Part shown: one piece after another, positions 1-5,042 of the stretch | Layout: the number at the start of each line of letters is the position of its first letter | Numbering within the stretch: the stretch's first letter is position 1 | DNA from: Planctomycetota bacterium | GTDB taxonomy: Bacteria; Planctomycetota; MHYJ01; JACQXL01; JAVHLO01 | Assembly (NCBI GenBank): GCA_031082105.1 | Contig: JAVHLO010000084.1 | Location: 1 to 10,612, forward strand | Direction: 5' to 3' | DNA: 10,612 bases | The notes under the pieces: generated by a model | Databases searched by the model: none | What the model was told of the DNA's origin: nothing | The model's input: the letters and a program-made list of their open reading frames with translations, nothing else | Program-made: the position numbers and the translations under genes

Positions 1-121
1 GCCAAGACGCCAAAGAAATCATAAAAACGCCGGGGCTTTCGCGAATTTCCGTCGTATCCGGTCGGAGTTTGCTTCTTCGTGATTCTTGGCGTTTTAGCGG
101 ATCATTGGGCACTCGGGGGTG

Positions 122-150
122 TCCGCCTCGGGCGGATCCGCTGAGGCGGA
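122..150. repeat. Nested palindrome/hairpin element
   Basis: The arms TCCGCCTC (122-129) and GAGGCGGA (143-150) are exact reverse complements. They enclose GCGGATCCGC (132-141), which is itself a perfect palindrome. No T-run follows on either strand, so a rho-independent terminator is unlikely. It looks like a dispersed intergenic repeat. Confidence 0.55.
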
Positions 151-190
151 AAGGGCTGCTTCGCTGCCCGGCCTTTCACTGAAGGAGATG

Positions 191-206
191 CCCCGACGCG
201 TCGGGG
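191..206. repeat. Perfect 16-bp GC-rich palindrome
   Basis: CCCCGACGCGTCGGGG is self-complementary over its whole length. It lies in the same gene-free block as several other hairpins. Such a sequence could be a REP-like dispersed element or a dimeric protein site, and the window does not tell which. No second copy is present here. Confidence 0.55.
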
Positions 207-264
207 GGATGACCGCAAACCGGATTTGTGAGTAAGTCGGCGACCCGCGCACGTGTCCGTAGTG

Positions 265-305
265 GCGACCTCAGTCGCTGGTCGATCGCAACGACTGAAG
301 TCGTT
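265..305. repeat. Tandem pair of tetraloop hairpins
   Basis: Two adjacent perfect hairpins occur. GCGAC/GTCGC (265-269, 274-278) has a 4-base loop. AACGAC/GTCGTT (290-295, 300-305) has the loop TGAA. The two units share a CGAC...GTCG core, as if related. The pair ends 53 bases before the ATG of the Rrf2 gene, so it could lie in its leader or operator region, although it resembles dispersed intergenic repeats more than an Rrf2 operator. Confidence 0.5.
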
Positions 306-358
306 ACAACGAACGGGCGGGTCGCTCGACTGTGTTCCACGAGGAAGCAAGCCGCGTC

Positions 359-802
359 ATGGAATTGATACACAGAAACACGGACTACGCGCTGCGCGCC
401 CTGCTCCATCTCGCGTCGCTTGGAAACGGGAGGACGGGCGCGTCGGCCGAGCTGGCCGCGAGGACCAATGTCTCACTCCCGTTCGCAAGGAAGCTGCTGA
501 GGCAACTGGCAAGACGGAAGATCATCACTTCCGTGCGCGGCGTGGCGGGGGGATATCGCCTGGCCGGACCTCCGTCCGGGATATCGGTTCTGTGCGTACT
601 GGAGGCCGTGCAGGGCAGGCTTGCGGTCAACCGCTGTTTTGTCTCACAGGGCCTGTGTGCGAGGAAGGCGCGGTGCCCGTTGCGGCGGCGGCTCGGGGCG
701 ATACAGGAAGCGCTTCGGAGGAGCCTTGCCCGCGTGCCTTTGAGCGCGTTCCTGCGCAGCCGGCGCGGAAGGAAATCGGCGGCAGGCCAGTCGAAGTCGT
801 GA
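359..802 (+). CDS. Rrf2-family transcriptional regulator, Fe-S type
   Basis: A 147-residue winged-helix regulator of the Rrf2 family, which includes IscR and NsrR. The N-terminus (MELIHRNTDYALRALLHLA) and the wing segment around residues 59-69 (RGVAGGYRLAG) are characteristic. Three cysteines, C93, C100 and C106, sit where IscR and NsrR carry their cluster ligands. D9 in the TDY motif corresponds to the N-terminal Asp that acts as a ligand in some NsrR proteins. A redox-, iron- or nitric-oxide-responsive [Fe-S] repressor is therefore likely, but the signal and targets are inferred. The C-terminal tail after residue 133 is basic. I chose ATG 359 over in-frame GTG 332 because it gives the usual Rrf2 N-terminus; GAGGA at 341-345 is a somewhat distant ribosome binding site. 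No isc, suf or nitrogen-oxide gene lies downstream, and it converges on the next gene. Confidence 0.87.
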   Translation: MELIHRNTDYALRALLHLASLGNGRTGASAELAARTNVSLPFARKLLRQLARRKIITSVRGVAGGYRLAGPPSGISVLCVLEAVQGRLAVNRCFVSQGLCARKARCPLRRRLGAIQEALRRSLARVPLSAFLRSRRGRKSAAGQSKS

Positions 803-815
803 ACAACCCCCTGAA

Positions 816-835
816 TCCCCCTTTGCCAAGGAGGA
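816..835. repeat. Hairpin between convergent genes
   Basis: TCCCCCTT (816-823) pairs with AAGGAGGA (828-835) with one mismatch, across the loop TGCC. It lies in the 104-base gap between the ends of the convergent Rrf2 and lipoprotein genes. It could act as a bidirectional transcription stop, but there is no strong T-run. The segment also resembles intergenic repeats built on CCCCCTTTG seen in many bacterial genomes (recalled, not searched). Confidence 0.4.
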
Positions 836-906
836 CTTGTGCCTTCCGGCCTTTCCCGAGACTCGAGCGTGGAAGCCGCCTACCGCCGCCGGAACCCGCA
901 TGCAAG

Positions 907-2499
907 TTATTTCAACGGCGCACCCGTCAGCGTGACGTTCTCGATCTTGAATGGGATCGCGTACTTCTCCGTGTCGTAGACCTCGACGACGATCCGGCCC
1001 TTCGCGGGGAACTTGCCTTCCATCGAGTAGTCGACCGTCGTCGTCTCGTTGGATGACATGTACCCCTGGCTGTTGGTTGTCAGTTCTTTCCCGCCGGTAT
1101 CGTAGATGTGGACCGCCTTTATCGCTTCCTGAGCAATGGCGAGCTGGAGGCTGAGCACCTGGGTGCCGGCCTGCCACTCGCTGTCCTTCACGGACACGAT
1201 AGAGGCGCCGAGTTCCTTGCCCGGCGCGCCGGTCTTGAATTCCTCGACGCCGATGTCCACCTGCTTTGCCCCCTTTTCGATCACGTATTCCAGCGTCCCC
1301 GAGACCTCCTTCAGCCCGGGCACATCCTGGTCGGGCAGTTGCAGCCTTACGTCGAACACTACTGCGGTCTTGTCCGCCGAGAGGGTGCACATGGAGATCG
1401 TGCGGCTCCACTCGTCCTCGGGCAGCAGGTTTGCGCCCGTGCTGGCGATCGCCTTCTCCAGCTTGCCCTCGGTGACCTTGAGCACGGCGCCGGGCAGTTC
1501 ACCGACCAGCGCGAGTGTGCACCCCTTGCTCTCGTAGAACGGCCTGATTCCGCGTTCGCCGTCATCGATCCTCACGATCCGCACGCCGCCGATCGTGAGG
1601 CTCTTGAACTCCGCGCGACCGGCGAGCGGAACGGGTTTTGCCACCGTAATACCCAGCTTCGTCATCATCTCTTCCATCCCGGCTCTCGCCTGGGCGGCCT
1701 CGCCCTCGTAGTCGAAGAGCGGCGTGAGCGTCCCGCCGACAACCGCGCGAACCGGCGCCCGCTCGCCGAACATCTTCTCCATGAAGACCGGGTCGGAGCC
1801 CGGTCCGATCTCGGTCACGTCGTTGCCGGATTCGATCATCGCGCGCAACGCCGCCTCGTCGTTCATGATCGCGTCCATTGCCTCGATCACCTTCATGCCC
1901 TGCAGACTGACAGTAAGTGAGCCGTCCGGGTTCTTCTTGAAGTTGGTGGATTGCTCAACCGTTCCGGGCAGGTGCAGGACGGCGTCGGAGCGAAGGGTCC
2001 CGAGCATCCCGACCATCATCGGCCTGCTCTGCTGGTACTTGGTCTTCTCCTCGGAAATCTTGTTCTTGATCTGCTCTTCCGTGAGCGCGCCCGGCTCTCC
2101 ACTGCCTTTCTGGTCGCCGCGCATCTCAAAGACCAGCTTGCCGTCGGAATTCTTCTGCATCGCGATCTCGAGCGCGGCGGCGTTCTCGATTTTCACGGTC
2201 GATACGTCCTTGAAGTACGCCGTGCCCTTGAAGCACACCTTCTTGTCCGGGTTCAACTGGAAACTGACGTTGCTCCATGTGTCGATGCCCTTTGACTTTT
2301 CGATGATCTCCTTCACGCTCTTCCTCATCGCCGCCTGCGGATCGCTGCCGCCGGAAAAGTCCATGGGTTGATATACGCTTTCGATCACGACCTTGCCAGA
2401 GCCGTCGGGATTGATGAAGAGTTCTTCCTTGGTCTCAAAACACCCGCAGGCAAGGGCTGCCAGGCCGAACACAAAAAAGGCGGCGATCATTCTACGCAT
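907..2499 (-). CDS. Large secreted lipoprotein of unknown function
   Basis: The predicted protein has 530 residues. It begins with basic residues and a hydrophobic signal segment (MRRMIAAFFVFGLAALACGC). Cysteines at 18 and 20 are candidate lipidation sites, though neither lipobox is ideal because -3 is Ala. The mature protein starts with short beta-type segments containing N-x-D-G motifs (NPDGSGKVVIE, NSDGKLVFEM, NPDGSLTVSL). It continues with a charged helical stretch, then a C-terminal region from about residue 326 that is rich in alternating hydrophobic residues and looks like beta-sandwich. I recognise no catalytic motif or named family. ATG 2499 is preferred over an upstream start at 2550 because GAGGTG lies 7 bases before it and the signal peptide begins there. 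It is probably cotranscribed with the small lipoprotein gene upstream, across a 295-base gap. Function unknown; envelope location is well supported. Confidence 0.8.
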   Translation of the reverse strand: MRRMIAAFFVFGLAALACGCFETKEELFINPDGSGKVVIESVYQPMDFSGGSDPQAAMRKSVKEIIEKSKGIDTWSNVSFQLNPDKKVCFKGTAYFKDVSTVKIENAAALEIAMQKNSDGKLVFEMRGDQKGSGEPGALTEEQIKNKISEEKTKYQQSRPMMVGMLGTLRSDAVLHLPGTVEQSTNFKKNPDGSLTVSLQGMKVIEAMDAIMNDEAALRAMIESGNDVTEIGPGSDPVFMEKMFGERAPVRAVVGGTLTPLFDYEGEAAQARAGMEEMMTKLGITVAKPVPLAGRAEFKSLTIGGVRIVRIDDGERGIRPFYESKGCTLALVGELPGAVLKVTEGKLEKAIASTGANLLPEDEWSRTISMCTLSADKTAVVFDVRLQLPDQDVPGLKEVSGTLEYVIEKGAKQVDIGVEEFKTGAPGKELGASIVSVKDSEWQAGTQVLSLQLAIAQEAIKAVHIYDTGGKELTTNSQGYMSSNETTTVDYSMEGKFPAKGRIVVEVYDTEKYAIPFKIENVTLTGAPLK

Positions 2500-2794
2500 A
2501 TCTTCACACCTCAAAAAGAAACGGGGTCGATCCGGAGACCGCAAATACAAGGGGACCGGGCGAAAGGAACGGGGAAGCAGCGAGTCATTCGTTGGGGGAG
2601 CGCCTGGAACGTAAACCGGCCGACAGCGCGCGGACGGAAGAGTCTCTGTGCGGCAGTGAAACGAGGCTGGAAAAACGGCGTCGCGGCCAGGCAGAGCGAA
2701 AGCGCTTCACGGCTCAACGCCCGCAGTCTGCAGGCTATGACACGCACGTGCCGGGCGAATGCGCATGACGCCCTTGAGCCGCCTGGTCTGCCGC
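2500..2794. other. Gap between the two minus-strand lipoprotein genes
   Basis: No supported gene lies in these 295 bases; the open frames are low-complexity Arg/Pro-rich readings without family character. On the minus strand, a clear ribosome binding site (GAGGTG, 2507-2512) ends the region. I found no convincing promoter. Arms GGCTCAA (2711-2717) and TTGAGCC (2774-2780) are complementary but about 56 bases apart, so they are only weak evidence of structure. Confidence 0.5.
2507..2512 (-). promoter_or_regulatory. Ribosome binding site deciding the lipoprotein start
   Basis: Read on the minus strand, GAGGTG stands 7 bases before ATG 2499. It supports that start rather than the in-frame codon at 2550, which would add 17 residues ahead of the signal peptide. 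Confidence 0.65.
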
Positions 2795-2974
2795 CTAGTA
2801 CCGGTTCGGGTCGTCCCAGTCGAAGTTGAACCAGTACTTGTCCACCCACCTGTGCATCTCGTGCAGGTCCTGCTTCATCGACAGCCAGTGCCGCTTGTTG
2901 TGCTCACGGCTGTAGGTGCAACCAGCAACGAACGCAAGGAGCGCCAGACAGAACAATAGTGCCAACCTCTTCAT
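2795..2974 (-). CDS. Small aromatic-rich lipoprotein (59 aa), unknown function
   Basis: MKRLALLFCLALLAFVAGC is a textbook lipoprotein signal peptide: basic start, hydrophobic core and V-A-G-C lipobox, giving lipidated C19. The mature part is only 41 residues. It is rich in His, Trp, Tyr and Asp and ends with the unusual run DKYWFNFDWDDPNRY. I do not recognise a family. ATG 2974 is chosen over TTG 2995 because AGGAG (2985-2989) precedes it and the signal peptide begins there. A near-consensus promoter lies 63 bases upstream, so strong, possibly constitutive expression is expected. It is in the same direction as the 530-residue lipoprotein gene, and the two may form a transcription unit. Presumably it faces the periplasm or outer membrane; its role is unknown. 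Confidence 0.75.
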   Translation of the reverse strand: MKRLALLFCLALLAFVAGCTYSREHNKRHWLSMKQDLHEMHRWVDKYWFNFDWDDPNRY

Positions 2975-3036
2975 ACCGACGAATCTCCTGCCCAAAAAGC
3001 AAATGATGGCGGTCCGCCGACGCCGGTGAACTCACT

Positions 3037-3065
3037 AATATATCGGCAGAAACCGTCGATGTCAA
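3037..3065 (-). promoter_or_regulatory. Near-consensus sigma-70 promoter for the small lipoprotein
   Basis: On the minus strand, TTGACA (3065-3060) is a perfect -35 box. It is followed by a 17-base spacer and TATATT (3042-3037) as -10 box, five of six to consensus. Transcription would start near base 3030, giving a leader of about 55 bases. The leader contains the small palindrome GGCGG-A-CCGCC (3008-3018). Confidence 0.75.
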
Positions 3066-3131
3066 GGAAAAAAGTGCGTTTTCCGGCAGAAAAGGCGAAT
3101 CAGGCGTATTCCGCGGGCGTCTCGACTTCCA

Positions 3132-3200
3132 CCCCGGCCATGCCGGGGGTTTCCAGGCGACCTTGCGCGCAGGGCGGTACGAACCGCCGCCACGGGCGGC
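3132..3200. repeat. Cluster of GC-rich hairpins
   Basis: Three perfect hairpins occur: CCCCGGC/GCCGGGG (3132-3138, 3142-3148), GGCGGT/ACCGCC (3173-3178, 3183-3188) and GCCGCC/GGCGGC (3186-3191, 3195-3200). The last two share bases 3186-3188, so they are mutually exclusive if transcribed. They lie upstream of both mapped promoters' start points, which argues against a leader attenuator. A dispersed repeat or a DNA-binding site cluster is more likely. Confidence 0.45.
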
Positions 3201-3262
3201 GTAGAAAGCCGCATCCGAAAATCATCGATGTTCCACGCCTGCACCCGGGGAGAGGGAAAACC

Positions 3263-3291
3263 TTGAACGGCGCCTGATCTCTTGATACAAT
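3263..3291 (+). promoter_or_regulatory. Sigma-70 promoter for the kdsD operon
   Basis: TTGAAC (3263-3268) and TACAAT (3286-3291) are separated by exactly 17 bases, each matching five of six consensus positions. Transcription would begin near 3298, leaving a leader of roughly 70 bases before kdsD. It would serve kdsD, kdsC and probably the Lpt-like gene. Confidence 0.65.
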
Positions 3292-3366
3292 AGTAATTTC
3301 GGGATTTTTGCGCCCGGAAGGCGGTCGACATCCCGGCCGGACCGGTCCGCGCTTAGGTTGCAGGTA

Positions 3367-4332
3367 ATGTCTACAGAACGAACGGAATACGCAAGGCGCA
3401 TTCTCAAGAGCGAGGCCGACGCGGTGCTCGCCCTGCTCGACCGCATCACGGACTCGTTCTCGAAGGCGGTCGATTCGATCCTCGCCTGCAAGGGACGGGT
3501 CGTCGTCTCCGGCATGGGCAAGGCCGGAATAATCGGCCAGAAGATCTCCGCAACCCTGGCGAGCACGGGGACGCCGGCGCTCTTTCTCCATCCCGCCGAG
3601 GCCCTGCACGGCGACCTCGGCAAGGTGACCGGCGTGGATGTCGTCCTCGCCATCTCCAACAGCGGCGAGACGGAGGAGCTCGTCCGGCTCCTGCCTTCGC
3701 TCAGAGAGATCGGCGCGAAGGTCGTGTCCATCACGACCTCCGCCTCGTCCAGCCTCGGCAAGTACAGCGATGTAGTCCTCGAGACCGGCAACATCACCGA
3801 GGCCTGCCCGCTCGGGCTTGCGCCGTCCGCGAGCACGACTGCCGCGCTGGCGCTCGGTGACGCGCTTGCGCTTGTCGTCCTGCAGGAGCGCGGGTTCGAC
3901 AAAGAGAGCTTTGCGTTCTATCACCCGGCCGGCGAACTGGGCCGCCAACTGCTCCAGGTGCGGGACGTGATGCGGACCGGGAGCGCCAACCCGATCGTCG
4001 CCGAAGACGCGCCGCTCCTCGTCGCGCTCGACGCGATCACGCGCGCGCGCGCAGGAGCCATCTCCGTGGTCGACAAGCACGGAAAACTCGCCGGCATCTT
4101 CACCGATGGCGACCTGCGCAGGCATATCGGCTGCGGCGTCGACCCGAAGACCGTCCGGACCGGGGAGCTCATGACGCGCAGCCCGATAGCCATCGCGCCG
4201 GAACGGCTGGCGACCGAGGCGCTCCGCATGCTTCGCCAGAAGAAAATTGACGAACTCCCGGTGGTCGATTCCGAACACCGGCCCATAGGCATGCTCGATG
4301 TTCAGGATCTGCTCGAGGTTGGCACAACATGA
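3367..4332 (+). CDS. kdsD: Arabinose-5-phosphate isomerase (KdsD/KpsF/GutQ family)
   Basis: A 321-residue protein that interconverts D-ribulose-5-phosphate and D-arabinose-5-phosphate, the first committed step toward Kdo for lipopolysaccharide; cytoplasmic. An SIS sugar-isomerase domain spans about residues 30-175, with the SGMGKAG loop (K52), HGDLG, the phosphate-binding SNSGETEE motif and EACPLGLAPSASTTAAL. K52, E104, E145 and H186 match the four catalytic positions known in E. coli KdsD. Two CBS domains follow (about 200-260 and 265-320), including the IFTDGDLRR motif. Length and architecture are those of full-length family members. ATG 3367 is used; in-frame TTG 3358 would add three residues. 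The sequence upstream of the ATG offers only a weak ribosome binding site (TTAGG, 3353-3357). The stop overlaps the kdsC start (ATGA), implying translational coupling. KpsF or GutQ paralogues are possible names, but the kdsC neighbour supports a lipopolysaccharide role. Confidence 0.95.
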   Translation: MSTERTEYARRILKSEADAVLALLDRITDSFSKAVDSILACKGRVVVSGMGKAGIIGQKISATLASTGTPALFLHPAEALHGDLGKVTGVDVVLAISNSGETEELVRLLPSLREIGAKVVSITTSASSSLGKYSDVVLETGNITEACPLGLAPSASTTAALALGDALALVVLQERGFDKESFAFYHPAGELGRQLLQVRDVMRTGSANPIVAEDAPLLVALDAITRARAGAISVVDKHGKLAGIFTDGDLRRHIGCGVDPKTVRTGELMTRSPIAIAPERLATEALRMLRQKKIDELPVVDSEHRPIGMLDVQDLLEVGTT

Positions 4333-4907
4333 AAAAACAGGCCGCGTTTCGTTCCGTAAAGATGCTCATCATGGACTGTGACGGGGTGCTGACCGACGGC
4401 AGCATCCGCATCGATGACGAAGGGCGCGAGGTGAAGGTGTTCAACGTGACCGACGGCGCGGGGCTTGCGTACCTGCGCCGCGCCGGGCTGAAGCTGGCGA
4501 TAGTCAGCGGCCGGTTGTCCATGGCCCTCTTTTACCGCGCGCGCGAGCTTGGCATCCGGGACGTGTTCCAGAAAGAGCTTGACAAGCTCATCGCGTACCG
4601 GGAGATCAAGAAGAAATTCGACGTGCCGGATTCGGAGGTCTGCTACATCGGCGACGACCTGCCGGACATTCCGGTGATGCGTCTCGTCGGGTTGCCGATC
4701 GCCGTGGCAAACGCTCATCCGGAGGTGAAGAAGATTGCCGCGTACATCACACGCGCGCGCGGCGGCGCGGGGGCCGTCCGCGAGTGCGCGGAAAAGATAC
4801 TCAAGGCCCAGGGAAAGTGGGACGAGATCCTGTCAAAATGCGGCGTCGCATCGCCCGGGACGAAGTCCCATGCCCACGGGGGCGGCAACCCGGAAGGCGG
4901 AAGGTGA
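4329..4907 (+). CDS. kdsC: 3-deoxy-D-manno-octulosonate-8-phosphate phosphatase
   Basis: A HAD-superfamily phosphatase of 192 residues that hydrolyses Kdo-8-phosphate to Kdo in the cytoplasm. The nucleophile motif is MDCDGVLTDG with D16 and D18. Motif II is S60 in AIVSGR. The motif III lysine is probably K86 in ELDKL, and motif IV is GDDLPDIPVM (D109, D110, D113). The absence of a cap domain and the segment VTDGAGLAYLRRAGLKLAIVSGR are typical of tetrameric KdsC. The ATG overlaps the kdsD stop by four bases, with GAGG (4315-4318) ten bases upstream. Residues from about 172 onward (GVASPGTKSHAHGGGNPEGGR) are Gly/His-rich and lie beyond the usual C-terminus. They run into the repeat block that follows, so the tail may be an extension acquired from repeat DNA. 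Confidence 0.94.
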   Translation: MKKQAAFRSVKMLIMDCDGVLTDGSIRIDDEGREVKVFNVTDGAGLAYLRRAGLKLAIVSGRLSMALFYRARELGIRDVFQKELDKLIAYREIKKKFDVPDSEVCYIGDDLPDIPVMRLVGLPIAVANAHPEVKKIAAYITRARGGAGAVRECAEKILKAQGKWDEILSKCGVASPGTKSHAHGGGNPEGGR

Positions 4908-4922
4908 GGCGGGCGCAATATA

Positions 4923-4943
4923 GCACAGGCGTCCCGCCTGTGC
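4923..4943. repeat. Palindromic repeat element (GCACAGGCG arms)
   Basis: GCACAGGCG (4923-4931) and CGCCTGTGC (4935-4943) form a perfect 9-bp stem with a 3-base TCC loop. It sits in the 135-base gap between kdsC and the Lpt-like gene. No T-run follows, so it is unlikely to be a simple terminator. It matches the general form of dispersed intergenic palindromes recalled from other genomes; copies elsewhere in this genome cannot be checked here. Confidence 0.6.
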
Positions 4944-4960
4944 CCGTCGACGGCGACCGG

Positions 4961-4980
4961 ATTTCCGCTTGCGCGGGAAT
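4961..4980. repeat. Hairpin repeat of the TTCCGC...GCGGGAAT type
   Basis: ATTTCCGC (4961-4968) pairs with GCGGGAAT (4973-4980) with one mismatch over a TTGC loop. The pattern GGATTYCCGC-loop-GCGGGAATGAC is the core of a widely distributed bacterial intergenic repeat, whose spurious translation gives peptides such as SRASGNP; that peptide is readable here on the minus strand. It follows directly on the 4923-4943 palindrome, so the gap seems to hold two repeat units. Confidence 0.6.
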
Positions 4981-5042
4981 GACAATTGGGACGCCCGGCA
5001 GGCAAACGACGTTCGGCTGAATGATGATCTGGTGAATCGCGC

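Larger units (their letters stand above)
1..358. other. Gene-free, palindrome-rich upstream region
   Basis: I see no credible protein gene here; the open frames have no ribosome binding site or recognisable protein. Bases 1-13 and 86-98 form an imperfect inverted pair around the shared core ACGCCAA. Between and after them lie a nested hairpin (122-150), a 16-base palindrome (191-206) and two small hairpins (265-278 and 290-305). These look like dispersed intergenic repeat elements rather than a leader or RNA gene. I found no convincing -35/-10 pair for the downstream regulator gene. Confidence 0.6.
2975..3366. other. Divergent intergenic region with two promoters and hairpins
   Basis: This 392-base region separates the minus-strand small lipoprotein gene from the plus-strand kdsD gene. 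It contains a sigma-70-type promoter for each direction (3037-3065, minus; 3263-3291, plus). Between them, at 3132-3200, lies a cluster of perfect GC-rich hairpins. No protein gene is supported: the short frames are Arg/Pro-rich and lack ribosome binding sites. Confidence 0.65.

Noticed and set aside
816..835. Rho-independent terminator between convergent genes
   Set aside because: The stem has a mismatch and neither strand shows the needed T-run, so I list it only as a hairpin repeat.
253..1056. A 267-codon plus-strand frame overlapping the Rrf2 gene
   Set aside because: Different frame from the clear Rrf2 protein, low complexity, and it begins inside palindromic repeats.
1108..1920. A 270-codon plus-strand frame opposite the large lipoprotein gene
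   Set aside because: Rich in Arg, His and Leu, as expected from antisense reading, without a ribosome binding site. The minus-strand gene has a signal peptide and good start.
3100..4278. A 392-codon minus-strand open frame opposite kdsD
   Set aside because: kdsD is certain from its SIS and CBS motifs; the antisense frame is Arg-rich and motif-free and crosses the promoter region.
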